A stretch of 21,472 nucleotides of DNA from an uncultured bacterium (GCA_948467735.1 CAOKFN010000062.1:1-21472), one strand, 5' to 3'; shown: positions 7,553 through 16,157, counted from the first letter of the stretch. The notes: generated from the letters alone by a model not told the origin. A program made the numbers and translations.

Positions 7553-8254
7553 TTATGTTGCAGGAGATAATTCTTTCTTTTTTGCGTTTAATACCTTTCG
7601 CAGTTCTTTTTTCCTGTCATCAAGGCTCTCCTCTTTGATGTGCCTTAATGCGCTGAGATATAGACGAACGGATTCTGCATTGTCAATCTGGGAATAAATT
7701 TCCTTGAGAATGCCGAACAGCTCATCATCAGCCATAATGCAGGAAAGCATATTGTATTGATTCATCATGGACGCCATATCTATGGCAGCATAGAAAACCT
7801 TCCCGACATATTCTGGGTCATCCGCAAAAATCTCCCTCTGCCTGCCCAGCCAATAGAGCAGCATAGTGGTATCATTGTGCTCAGCTGCCACGATAGCGGG
7901 ATTTTTGAATGGTTTGGAAATAGAAAACGACAGATTCTTCTCAATTTTCACGCCGAGGGCAAGAAGCTCCTCCGCATCCTGTGGAGAATGGGCTATCCCC
8001 AGCGCATTTCCATGAATCATGCTGGCCTCGCTCGTCCAATGGATATCGGCCCCCATTTTGCTAAGAGCTTTTGCAATAGAAAATCGATCCCAGAGTACTG
8101 CGTCAAGAAACAGGTTTGCACCTGACAGGCATTTTACATGGACAAGTTCCGGCTCCTCCTTGATCTGGCGGATAATTTCTTCATCCGATATGGTTTTATC
8201 TCGGAACTGAGCCGTAATTTCGGAGGCCTTTTTTCTTAATTCTAAGTCCGTCAT
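7553..8254 (-). CDS. Ankyrin-repeat-like protein
   Basis: This protein of about 233 aa has degenerate ankyrin-like units: ANLFLDAVLWDRFSIAKAL followed by MGADIHW, GNALGIAHSPQDAEELLALG, and NPAIVAAEHNDTTMLLYWL. The rest is helical and charged, ending in a Lys-rich tail. No signal peptide or membrane segment is visible, so it is probably a cytoplasmic protein-binding scaffold. The partner is unknown. The ATG at 8254 is chosen because AGGGGTG lies 9 bases upstream; a TTG at 8275 would add seven residues but lies inside the upstream hairpin. It stands alone with its own promoter and terminator. Confidence 0.72.
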   Translation of the reverse strand: MTDLELRKKASEITAQFRDKTISDEEIIRQIKEEPELVHVKCLSGANLFLDAVLWDRFSIAKALSKMGADIHWTSEASMIHGNALGIAHSPQDAEELLALGVKIEKNLSFSISKPFKNPAIVAAEHNDTTMLLYWLGRQREIFADDPEYVGKVFYAAIDMASMMNQYNMLSCIMADDELFGILKEIYSQIDNAESVRLYLSALRHIKEESLDDRKKELRKVLNAKKKELSPAT

Positions 8255-8264
8255 TTTGATTAAC

Positions 8265-8286
8265 ACCCCTTTCAAGGGAAAGGGGT
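8265..8286 (-). promoter_or_regulatory. RBS-sequestering hairpin upstream of the ankyrin-like gene
   Basis: ACCCCTTTC and GAAAGGGGT form a perfect 9-bp stem with a 4-nt loop. On the minus-strand mRNA the 3' arm contains the AGGGGTG Shine-Dalgarno of the ankyrin-like gene, so the site is closed unless the stem is opened. Regulation is inferred; no ligand-binding fold was recognised. Confidence 0.6.
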
Positions 8287-8333
8287 TATTCTTCTTTCAT
8301 GAAAACCCCGATTTGTCGATTTGTTCATGTTCA

Positions 8334-8362
8334 AGTATAGCACAAAGTCAGCCGACGTTCAA
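8334..8362 (-). promoter_or_regulatory. Sigma-A promoter for the ankyrin-like gene
   Basis: TTGAAC (8357-8362) and TATACT (8334-8339) on the minus strand are 17 bp apart, with TGC before the -10. The start near 8327 gives a 73-nt leader that includes the hairpin. Confidence 0.65.
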
Positions 8363-8717
8363 GCCCTGTCAGGCGGCCTTGAGCGCACCTGTCAGAGTGC
8401 CGTAAACGACAGCGCCGGACTTGCCCGGCAAAAGAGAACGTATCTGTATTTATGGGGACGTCAGTTTATTGTTTTAGTTAAGAACAAGGCAGCAGCATGA
8501 CAATTCGGGGGGTGTCGGAAAAAACGGCGTCAGGTGTGGAAAGAAGACATAAAAATTGAAATATTGTCTGCTTTTGGGCGGCGATTTATCCTAATGGGAA
8601 GTCAGTCTTATTTGCGGAAACTATTAACGCGGCAAAGAATGAACGAGGTGTTGGAAATGACTGAGGGCAGGAATGACGCAGGCAAAATTTTTGATTACGA
8701 TTTATGGGAGGATAAAA
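8363..8717. other. Intergenic stretch, no convincing gene
   Basis: No recognisable gene is seen. A 63-codon open frame at 8534-8725 overlaps the acetyltransferase start but has no Shine-Dalgarno and matches nothing I know. Confidence 0.5.
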
Positions 8718-9093
8718 ATGATTGAAGAAATAAAAGATAAGCAGTTAAAAAAACATATCGCGCGTTCCATATTAGAAGCATTAACTGATTGGTTTGGAAT
8801 CACAGAATCACGCGAACAATATATTAAGGATTGTGAGGAACAGATATTTGCCGCGGCGAAAGAAGGCGAAAAAGAAATAGGATTTATATGCTTAAAAGAA
8901 ACAGGAAAAGATACCATAGAAGCTGCCGTAATGGGCGTTTTGAAAGAATACCATAGGCGTGGAATCGGGAAAGAATTGATTAAGGCGGCGAAAGAGATTG
9001 CGATAGAAAAGGGATATTCCTTTCTTCAAGTGAAAACTGTTCAAATGGGATGAAAATAATCCATGTCAAATTTATGTAATGGCACTTAAATGA
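8718..9093 (+). pseudogene. GNAT acetyltransferase broken by an internal deletion
   Basis: The ATG at 8718 follows GGGAGGA. The N-terminal 111 residues look like a GNAT-fold enzyme with the acetyl-CoA loop YHRRGIGKELI and strand YSFLQVKTVQMG, where the frame hits TGA at 9051-9053. The family's usual C-terminal end, WDENNPCQIYVMALK and stop, is present in another frame at 9046-9093. The piece that should lie between (about 30 residues in relatives) is missing. The bases TGGGA at the join could belong to either side, which fits a microhomology deletion. The product lacks its last strands and is unlikely to work. Relatives acetylate small molecules or proteins; the substrate is unknown. Confidence 0.85.
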
Positions 9094-9412
9094 GGCTGCC
9101 CTGCCTAAGCAGACTTTGGCGATATATGATGAGTTTATTTGACGATGAATAGGTTATGAAGTCGTTTATAAGTAGTGAACCATATGAAGCGGCACAGTTT
9201 CATGACATTTTGCATTCTGCTGTTGCTGCTTTCAAAATAGTTCGTTTCTTGACACTGCCGCCATATTATGGTAAGATAACAGTGAGCAAATTATAAGCTG
9301 AGAGCCTTGTTCATAAATTAAGCGATATAATCTGAATCAATCTAAATATATGTCCATATACAAAGAACATAGACAGGAGACTCTGCGCAGCAGGGCCTTT
9401 TTGCGTTGATGG
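9094..9412. other. Intergenic stretch after the broken acetyltransferase
   Basis: No supported gene. A 45-codon open frame from ATG 9156 lacks a clear Shine-Dalgarno. TATAAT at 9326-9331 could be a -10 for the cupin gene but lacks a good -35. Confidence 0.4.
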
Positions 9413-9532
9413 GGCAGAGCTTCGCAGGCGGGCAAAGCTCCCGCAGGAGTATCAGGTTCCAGCAGGCGAGACAAGTTCCCGCAAGCGGGATAAGTTCCCA
9501 CAAGCGGGACCAGTTCCCGTAAACGGGAACTT
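9413..9532. repeat. Degenerate 19-21-bp palindromic tandem repeats, about 6 copies
   Basis: Successive units resemble AGTTCCCGCAAGCGGGATA. The last three (from about 9474) are clearest, each able to fold as a short stem such as CCCGC-AA-GCGGG; the first three are decayed. The array lies in the leader of the cupin gene, ending about 50 bases before its ATG. Confidence 0.75.
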
Positions 9533-9583
9533 GATAAAAACAGTCGCAGAGAAGAGATAAAACCAAAATTAGGAGAGAAAAAT

Positions 9584-9913
9584 ATGTTTGTGTCAAGGGA
9601 GAATTGTAAATCGGAAGTTTTGGATAACGGCGTGGTAAGAACCGTCAAGGGCTGCATGGAGGATTTGATGGTGGTGGAGCTGGTGTGGCAGAAGGGGATG
9701 GAGGGCGCGGTGCATACCCATCCCCATCGTCAGTGCGGCTATGTCCTGAAGGGGAAATTTGAGGCGAATATCGACGGAGAGAAGAAAGTTCTTGGGCCGG
9801 GAGAATGCTTCTATGTGGAAGCAGACGTGCCCCACGGACTGCTTGCGTTGGAGGACGGGGGCGTGATGCTGGATATTTTCACGCCCATGAGAAAAGACTT
9901 CGTGGAGAAATAA
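9584..9913 (+). CDS. Small cupin-domain protein
   Basis: This 109-aa protein is a single cupin barrel. Motif 1 is seen as HTHPHRQCGYVLKGKFEANI and motif 2 as PGECFYVEADVPHGLLAL, with histidines placed to bind a metal ion. Single-domain cupins of this kind serve as isomerases, dioxygenases or sugar-binding sensors, so the exact role is open. TTAGGAGAG lies 6 bases before the ATG. It is 40 bases upstream of ktrB and could share its transcript. The palindromic repeat array in its leader may affect expression. Confidence 0.88.
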   Translation: MFVSRENCKSEVLDNGVVRTVKGCMEDLMVVELVWQKGMEGAVHTHPHRQCGYVLKGKFEANIDGEKKVLGPGECFYVEADVPHGLLALEDGGVMLDIFTPMRKDFVEK

Positions 9914-9953
9914 CAGAGTTGACTGTGTTGGTCATTGCAGAGGCGATTGGGAT

Positions 9954-11306
9954 ATGAGAAGACATAAACTTACTCCCACAAGCATCATCATGCTGGGATT
10001 TCTTGCGGGAGCCGTATTGGGGAGCCTATGCCTTATGCTTCCTTTCAGCGTGAAGCCGGGGCGGAACATAGATTTTTTGGACGCATTGTTTGTGGCCGTG
10101 TCCAGCGTCTGTGTCACCGGGCTGTCAACAGTGAATATAGGGCAGACCTTTTCCGGATTTGGCCAGATAATTATTTTATTTCTCATACAATTCGGCGGTC
10201 TGGGGATTGTCACATTTACCACAATGGTATTGTGGGTCTTCCGGCGAAGGATTACCTTGTCGGAGAGGATGTTGATTCAAAATGCCTATAATCTGGATAC
10301 TCTGTCAGGGCTGGTGAAGCTGACAGGAAGGGTTATGAAGGTGACGCTCTGTCTGGAGGGCATAGGGGCCGTTGGATATTCGTTAGTTTTTATTCCGGAA
10401 TTCGGAATTCGGGGAATCTGGTATAGTATGTTCCATGCGGTTTCCGCTTTCTGCAATGCCGGAATCGACCTTTTAGGAGGAAACAGCTTCTGCGCTTATC
10501 GGGATAATGTCATTTTAAATGTGACGACTATTTTCCTGATTATCGTCAGCGGGCTTGGTTTTCCCGTGTATTGGGAGATTGCAAGGACGGCCTCTCTGCG
10601 CCTGAAGCCAAGACATGGTCAGGATACGAAGAAGGTAAATCTCCAGACAAAGCTGGTGCTTCTGGCCACGGGCGTATTGATTTTGGCGGGTACGGCGGCG
10701 ACGCTTTTGTTTGAATATGACAATCCTGCCACCTTGGGGGATATGGGCTGGCCGGGAAAGGTGATGGCGGCCCTGTTTCAATCCGTCACTCTGCGTACCG
10801 CGGGATTCGCTACGATCCCTCAGGAATGCTTCAGGCCGGATTCCTGTCTGGTGTATCTGGTGCTGATGTTTATCGGAGGGTCTCCGGCGGGTACGGCGGG
10901 CGGCGTCAAAACGGTAACGGTCATTATGCTGTGCGCTTCCATGTTCGCAAATATCAAGGGCAGGAAGGATGTGACCGTGATGCATAGGAAAATTGCGGAT
11001 GAAACCATACGAAGATGCGTGGCCATTGTCGCTTTCAGCTTTTCTGTGCTGATCGTGCTGACGACGGCGGTTCTTGCGGTTCAAGGCAGTGATTTTTTAG
11101 AGACTTTGTATGAGATGACCTCCGCCATTGCCACCGTGGGGCTGTCCAGAGGGCTGACAGGGGCGCTGAAGCCCGCGGCGAAGCTTTTGGTGGCGCTGAC
11201 CATGTATCTGGGGCGCATCGGCCCGATTACTCTGGCGCTGGCGTTCAACCATCAAAGGCCCGCGGGGGATATTTCCTGCGCGGAGAGCAAGGTGATCGTC
11301 GGTTAA
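9954..11306 (+). CDS. ktrB: KtrB/TrkH-type potassium channel subunit
   Basis: This 450-aa membrane protein has the four-fold TrkH/KtrB layout. Each pore loop carries a filter glycine: VTGLS (Gly56), CNAGID (Gly170), RTAGFAT (Gly284) and TVGLS (Gly396), spaced about 114 residues apart. GSPAGTAGGVKT after the third pore matches the gating loop of KtrB. It imports K+ (often with Na+ dependence) and works as a dimer on a ring of KtrA, encoded next. Length fits KtrB. The ATG has only a weak Shine-Dalgarno (GGCGATTGGG), which suggests coupling with the cupin gene upstream. Confidence 0.95.
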   Translation: MRRHKLTPTSIIMLGFLAGAVLGSLCLMLPFSVKPGRNIDFLDALFVAVSSVCVTGLSTVNIGQTFSGFGQIIILFLIQFGGLGIVTFTTMVLWVFRRRITLSERMLIQNAYNLDTLSGLVKLTGRVMKVTLCLEGIGAVGYSLVFIPEFGIRGIWYSMFHAVSAFCNAGIDLLGGNSFCAYRDNVILNVTTIFLIIVSGLGFPVYWEIARTASLRLKPRHGQDTKKVNLQTKLVLLATGVLILAGTAATLLFEYDNPATLGDMGWPGKVMAALFQSVTLRTAGFATIPQECFRPDSCLVYLVLMFIGGSPAGTAGGVKTVTVIMLCASMFANIKGRKDVTVMHRKIADETIRRCVAIVAFSFSVLIVLTTAVLAVQGSDFLETLYEMTSAIATVGLSRGLTGALKPAAKLLVALTMYLGRIGPITLALAFNHQRPAGDISCAESKVIVG

Positions 11307-11353
11307 GGGATTTCGGAGGGAAATATTTTGCCGGTACTAAACGGGAGGGGTTA

Positions 11354-12055
11354 ATGAAAGGCAGGAGAATGGGGGCGAAGAAAAATATGCGGAAAGAATA
11401 TATTGTCATCGGGCTTGGCAGGTTTGGCAGCAGCATGGCGAAACAGCTGGAGGCCAACGGCTGCGAGGTGCTTGCCATTGACCGCAATGAGAAGAGGGTG
11501 AATCAAATTGCCGAATATGTGACCTTGGCCATGTGTGTGGATGTGACAAATGAAGACGCGTTAAAGGAGCTGGGAGGCAGGAATTTCGACGGGGCGATTA
11601 TCTCCATCGGCCATAGTCTGGAGGCGTCGGTGCTGGCGGCAATCTGGGCCAAGGAACAGGGCGTCGGCCAGATTATCGCCAAGGCGTATGACGATATGCA
11701 GGGCAAGATTCTGACCAAGGTGGGCGTGGATAAAATTGTCTATCCGGAGAGAGAAATGGGGGTTCATCTGGCAAATGATCTGGCGTTTAACAATCTGTTT
11801 GACGCCATCGAGCTGACTTCGGAATATTCCATCGCCGATGTGCCGGCCCTTGGCAGCTGGGCGGGAAAGAACTTGAAGGAATTAAAACTGCGTGAAAAAT
11901 ATGGAGTGAACGTGATTGCCATTAAGCGGGGAGGAGTGCTGCTCATCAATCCTCCGGCGGACGATCCCACAAAGCAGGGAGATATTTTTTTGATTCTTGG
12001 ATTGAACGGTACGTTGAAAAAGATTGCAAATGCATCCCAATCCGAGAAAAAGTGA
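11354..12055 (+). CDS. ktrA: KtrA/TrkA-type RCK regulatory subunit
   Basis: This 233-aa cytoplasmic protein has an RCK-N Rossmann domain starting with EYIVIGLGRFGSS (nucleotide loop Gly20-x-Gly22-x-x-Gly25) and Asp43 at the end of the second strand, followed by an RCK-C domain (about residues 145-225). KtrA binds ATP, ADP or NAD(H) and opens or closes the KtrB pore. GGGAGGGG lies just before the ATG. A later start at Met12 would match the usual KtrA N-terminus, so the first 11 residues may not be used. It is 47 bases after ktrB and surely co-transcribed. Confidence 0.95.
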   Translation: MKGRRMGAKKNMRKEYIVIGLGRFGSSMAKQLEANGCEVLAIDRNEKRVNQIAEYVTLAMCVDVTNEDALKELGGRNFDGAIISIGHSLEASVLAAIWAKEQGVGQIIAKAYDDMQGKILTKVGVDKIVYPEREMGVHLANDLAFNNLFDAIELTSEYSIADVPALGSWAGKNLKELKLREKYGVNVIAIKRGGVLLINPPADDPTKQGDIFLILGLNGTLKKIANASQSEKK

Positions 12056-12125
12056 CAGGACGCAGGCGGCAGATAACAGAATATGGGGAAGGGAGGGAAG
12101 AATAGGGACTGCGTGAAGGGAAGGC

Positions 12126-12280
12126 GCCGCAGGGGATAAGCCGGAGCCGGGAGCGGCAGGAGAGGATGCCGCGGGGGATAAGCTGGAGCCGGGAGCGGCG
12201 GGAGAGGATGCCGCGGGGGATAAGCCGGAGCCGGGAGCGGCAGGAGAGGATGCCGCGGGGGATAAGCCGGAGCCGGGAGC
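12126..12280. repeat. 42-bp GC-rich minisatellite, 3.7 copies
   Basis: Exact 42-bp spacing: units at 12126-12167, 12168-12209, 12210-12251 and a partial at 12252-12280, with only a few substitutions. The period equals 14 codons. One plus frame (12117-12308) stays open and would read GDKPEPGAAGEDAA repeatedly, but it has no start codon and no Shine-Dalgarno. The array lies between ktrA and the glycosyl hydrolase gene. Confidence 0.9.
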
Positions 12281-12381
12281 AGGTGAGACGCCGCGATGGA
12301 TTGCATAAGAGAAATGAAGCAGAGGGCGTATGGGCAGAGACGGCGGGCATCCGGTACAAAGAATGATAGGAGGACAGACAG

Positions 12382-14958
12382 ATGGAAAAGACACTTAAGG
12401 AGGTTTTAAACGGGCAGGAAAAAGACTATATCATTCCGTTTTTCTGGCAGAATGGGGCGGAGGACGCCGTGATTCTACAGGAGATGGAGAAAATCTATGA
12501 AGCGGGCATCAGGCAGGTATGCGTGGAATCCAGAGTGCATCCCGATTTCCTTGGGCCGGGCTGGTGGGAGGATATGGATGTTATTTTGGAGGAAGCCGGG
12601 AAAAGAGGGATGAAGGTATGGGTGCTGGACGACGCCCATTTTCCCACCGGATATGTCAACGGCAGGGTGCCGGAGCATCCTGAGTTCGGGAAGAGGTATC
12701 TGGCCTGCTATCATATCGATGTGCGGGGGCCGCTTTCGGGGCACGGATTCCTGATGCACTTGGAGGCGGGAGAAGAATTCATCGGGGTGACTGTGGGGAA
12801 AAAGGGACGGGAGTCCCAAGTCCTTTCTAAAGTCTGCGACGTGACGGACAAGGTGCGGGACGGCGTTTTGTATTGGGAGGTGCCGGAGGGCGCTTGGACC
12901 ATCACCGTACTGAAGATTACAAGCAGGGGAACCGGAAGAAGAGGATATCTGAATGTAATTGATAAAAAAGCGGTGGAATTTTTTATCCAAACGGTTTATG
13001 AGCCTCATTTTGAGCGATATCATGACAGGTTTGGAAAGGAGTTCGGCGGCTTTTTTTCGGATGAACCGGAAATAGGAAATGTATTGTCGGAATATGGACA
13101 TAATGCCCGGCTGGGGAATATGGGGCAGACGCTTCCTTGGTGTGAAGAATTGGGGGAGCTTCTGCGGCGAAGCTGGGGGGAATCCATGACGGTCCGACTG
13201 ACCGCGCTCTGGGATGATGTGGGAGAAATGACCCAGTCCGCCAGATTTTCTTATATGGACGCGGTGACGGATTTGTACGGAAGATGTTTTAGCGGCCAGA
13301 TTGGGGACTGGTGCCGGGAACATGGGGTGGAATATATCGGGCATGTGATTGAGGACAATGGGTGCCATGGCCGGCTGGGATTGGGAACGGGGCATTTTTT
13401 CAAGGCTGTGGGGGGACAGGACATGTCGGGAATCGATGTGGTCCTGCAGCAGATTCGGCCGGGATTTGACGACTGCTGGTTTTACCACACCCATGGGAAG
13501 GGGCAGTACAACGGGACGTTTTTCCATTACGGGCTTGCGAAAATGGGAGTCAGTCTGGCACATCTGGACAGGAAGAAAAAGGGCAGGACCATGTGCGAGA
13601 TTTTTGGGGCGTATGGATGGGCGGAGGGCTTGAAATTGATGAAATGGCTGGCGGACCATATGCTGGTGCGGGGGGTGAATTATTTTGTGCCCCATGCCTT
13701 TTCCATGAAGGATTTTCCGGACAGGGACTGCCCGCCCCATTTTTACGCCCGGGGCAGGAACCCGCAGTTTCCTTACTTTTCGTATTTAATGGCCTATATG
13801 AACCGGGTCAGCCATTTGATCAGCGGCGGCGTCCATGTGCCTGCGGCGGCAGTGTTCTATCCCGTCTGCGCGGAGTGGATGGGAGAATGCGACGGATTTG
13901 AAGTTGTGGGCCGTGAGCTCCTGCAGCATCAGGCGGATTATGAGGTGCTGCCGGAAGAGGCGCTGCTTGGCGGCAGCATCCGTCAGGGGCGGCTGCGGGC
14001 CGGGGAGGAATCCTATGATACGGTGATTTTCCCATACTGCGAGTATCTTCCGGATCAGATTCTACAGTGGTGCGATAAGGCGCTGGAAGAGGGAGTGAGA
14101 GTTATCTTCCACAAAAAACGTCCCAAGTATATGAATACCCACGAAAGTTATACCCATAAAGGGCTGATTCTTGCAGAAGATTTGCCCCGTGTGATCAGGG
14201 AGGAAGGGATCGGGGAAATCCGGTTTGCACAGGAAAATCCTTATCTGAGGTATTATCATTACAGGCAGAGCGAGGGGGATTATATCCTGCTGTTTCATGA
14301 GGGTGTGGAAGACGGCGGGGGCGGGGAGCAAAATCAAATGCTCTGTCTTCCGCCGGAACTGGCGCGGAGGTCTGTGTTCTGGTATGACGCGTGGGAAAAC
14401 AGGCTGTATCAGGCGGAAAATAGGGATGGAATGGTGTCTGTCCCGCTGGGGCCGGGAGAAGCGGCGATTTTATTCGCAGGTGAAATCGAGAAGGGAATGG
14501 AAGCGCGTCCCATGAGAAGGGATTGGAAGGAGCTGTATTCCTTTGAGGGGCCGTGGAAGGTGAAAATGAAGGAATATACCGGAGAAAAGGAGTGGGAGAC
14601 AAAGCTTTCGGAATTGGAGAATCTGACGGGAGCGGACGGCCTGCCGTATTTTTCGGGACAAATGGAATATGAAGCGGAATTTGAGGGGGGACGTCTGCCG
14701 CAGGGCGTGTCGGAATTCAGGCTGGACTGCGGAAGGGTGTATGAGACGATGGAAGTGCTGCTGAACGGCAGAAGTCTGGGAGTCAGGCTGACCGCGCCCT
14801 ATACGGTAGAATTTGCCGGGGAAGATATCCTGCCGGGGCGGAACGTGGTGAAGATCAGGGTCTGCAATACCCTTGTACATGCGGTCAGGGATGGATTGTC
14901 CTCCACAATGCCGGTGGAGCCTTCCGGACTTCTGGGGCCGGTGAGGCTGCTTGGGTGA
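12382..14958 (+). CDS. Large glycosyl hydrolase, GH106-like
   Basis: This 858-aa protein has no signal peptide. Residues 1 to about 480 look like a TIM barrel: IIPFFWQNGAED, a strand ending in VCVESRVHPD, VWVLDDAHFPTGYVNG, and FFSDEPEIGN near residue 224 with a candidate acid/base cluster. A middle region (about 480-700) resembles a Rossmann-like insert, and the end (720-858) is a jelly-roll carbohydrate domain with VLLNGRSLGVRLTAPYTVEF and a PSGLLGPV tail. This layout fits GH106-type enzymes (alpha-L-rhamnosidases and relatives) and NCBI's generic glycosyl hydrolase group; the sugar is not certain. AGGAGG lies 8 bases before the ATG. The cytoplasmic location suggests it acts on imported oligosaccharides, with the esterase-like gene downstream. 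Confidence 0.78.
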   Translation: MEKTLKEVLNGQEKDYIIPFFWQNGAEDAVILQEMEKIYEAGIRQVCVESRVHPDFLGPGWWEDMDVILEEAGKRGMKVWVLDDAHFPTGYVNGRVPEHPEFGKRYLACYHIDVRGPLSGHGFLMHLEAGEEFIGVTVGKKGRESQVLSKVCDVTDKVRDGVLYWEVPEGAWTITVLKITSRGTGRRGYLNVIDKKAVEFFIQTVYEPHFERYHDRFGKEFGGFFSDEPEIGNVLSEYGHNARLGNMGQTLPWCEELGELLRRSWGESMTVRLTALWDDVGEMTQSARFSYMDAVTDLYGRCFSGQIGDWCREHGVEYIGHVIEDNGCHGRLGLGTGHFFKAVGGQDMSGIDVVLQQIRPGFDDCWFYHTHGKGQYNGTFFHYGLAKMGVSLAHLDRKKKGRTMCEIFGAYGWAEGLKLMKWLADHMLVRGVNYFVPHAFSMKDFPDRDCPPHFYARGRNPQFPYFSYLMAYMNRVSHLISGGVHVPAAAVFYPVCAEWMGECDGFEVVGRELLQHQADYEVLPEEALLGGSIRQGRLRAGEESYDTVIFPYCEYLPDQILQWCDKALEEGVRVIFHKKRPKYMNTHESYTHKGLILAEDLPRVIREEGIGEIRFAQENPYLRYYHYRQSEGDYILLFHEGVEDGGGGEQNQMLCLPPELARRSVFWYDAWENRLYQAENRDGMVSVPLGPGEAAILFAGEIEKGMEARPMRRDWKELYSFEGPWKVKMKEYTGEKEWETKLSELENLTGADGLPYFSGQMEYEAEFEGGRLPQGVSEFRLDCGRVYETMEVLLNGRSLGVRLTAPYTVEFAGEDILPGRNVVKIRVCNTLVHAVRDGLSSTMPVEPSGLLGPVRLLG

Positions 14959-15125
14959 TGGGAGTGCTTTGGACGGCGTTCTTCATAGAAGAAGTTTTCT
15001 TTATCGTGAGGGCGTCGCAGAGTGGAAGCGTGAGGATTGACGACAACGCGGCATAAGAAGATTTAGACAAGTCAGATGTAGAGATTAATTCTTATAGTTC
15101 CTAAGAAGGGCGGAAGGGAGTTAGT

Positions 15126-16157
15126 ATGTATTATGATGAAATAGAGGCTTTCTGTAAAAAATATGACAATACGAAAAGGGAGTATGCTTTCTGCGCGGAA
15201 ACGGCGGCGCAGCATGAGGAGTGGCGGCAGAGGGCGGCGCAGCGGCTGATGGAGATTTCGGGAATCCGCAGGTGCGAGCCTGTGGAGGGAAATGCCAGAA
15301 GGCTTGAGAGTTTAGCGGAGAATGGGTATGCAAAGGAATATTGGCTTCTGGACACGGAACCCGGGATTGTGATGCCCTTTTATCTGTTAAGGCCGGATAA
15401 GCCCAACGGGGGCGTGGTGTTGATTCCCCATGGGCATGGGGGAGGCAAGGAGGCGTCGGTGGACGGTATGCTGGTTTCCACGGCGGGAGCGGACGTCAAG
15501 GCGCCTTTGGCAGCGGTGTTAGCGAGGGACGGCTTTTTTGTGCTGTGTCCTGACGAAAGGGGCAGCGGGGAACGGCGGGAACGTTTCCAGCAGGGGGATT
15601 CGGAAGGAGCAAGGCGGGGAAATTCCCACCGGGAACTGCTGCAGATTGCGGTCGGCTTCGGGCAGTCGGTGATTGGACTGGCGGTATGGGATTTGATGAG
15701 GCTGGTGGATTTTGCGGAGACAATTCCCGAAGTGCGAAAGGGCGCTGTGGGATGCGTGGGAATGTCCGGGGGCGGCTTCCAGACGCTGTGGCTGGCTGCG
15801 CTGGATAGGAGAATCCGCGCCGCCGTCACCAGCGGATATTTTTATGGAATGCGGGATTCTCTGGTGCGGATGGCTAATAACTGCGCATGTAATTATGTGC
15901 CGTTTATGTGGGAGACCATGGACATGGGAGACATGGGGGCAATGATTGCGCCGAGGGCGCTTTTGATCGAGAGCGGCAGAGAAGATCCGCTGAACGGGCA
16001 CAGGGGACTGGAGAATGTGCGGGAACAGACGGAGACCGCGTTGAAAGCGTATGCGCTGTATCATGAGGAGAATAAGCTGATACATAAAGTGCATTCGGGA
16101 GGACATGTATGGAACGGGGAGGGCGTGGAGGAGTTTTTGATTAAAAATCTATGCTGA
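15126..16157 (+). CDS. Alpha/beta hydrolase, acetyl-esterase-like
   Basis: This 343-aa protein has an alpha/beta hydrolase core. The oxyanion strand is VVLIPHGHGGGK, the nucleophile elbow GMSGGG carries Ser214, and Asp287 (SGREDPLNG) and His327 (GGHVWNG) complete a plausible triad. It resembles the large dienelactone hydrolase/acetyl esterase-like family often found in polysaccharide-use clusters, where it removes ester groups from sugars. The substrate is unknown. GGAAGGGAG lies 5-13 bases before the ATG. No signal peptide is seen, so it is cytoplasmic like the glycosyl hydrolase 167 bases upstream; together they may process an imported, ester-decorated glycan. Confidence 0.85.
   Translation: MYYDEIEAFCKKYDNTKREYAFCAETAAQHEEWRQRAAQRLMEISGIRRCEPVEGNARRLESLAENGYAKEYWLLDTEPGIVMPFYLLRPDKPNGGVVLIPHGHGGGKEASVDGMLVSTAGADVKAPLAAVLARDGFFVLCPDERGSGERRERFQQGDSEGARRGNSHRELLQIAVGFGQSVIGLAVWDLMRLVDFAETIPEVRKGAVGCVGMSGGGFQTLWLAALDRRIRAAVTSGYFYGMRDSLVRMANNCACNYVPFMWETMDMGDMGAMIAPRALLIESGREDPLNGHRGLENVREQTETALKAYALYHEENKLIHKVHSGGHVWNGEGVEEFLIKNLC

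Noticed and set aside
8534..8725. 63-codon frame before the GNAT gene
   Set aside because: No ribosome site, no recognisable motif, and overlap with the well-supported GNAT start.
9156..9293. 45-codon frame after the broken GNAT gene
   Set aside because: Weak ribosome site and unknown sequence; not enough to call a gene.
12166..12366. Plus-strand frame reading MPRGISRSRERQER repeats, and minus-strand Pro/Ala repeat frames
   Set aside because: They are by-products of the 42-bp repeat, open in several frames at once, with no ribosome site.
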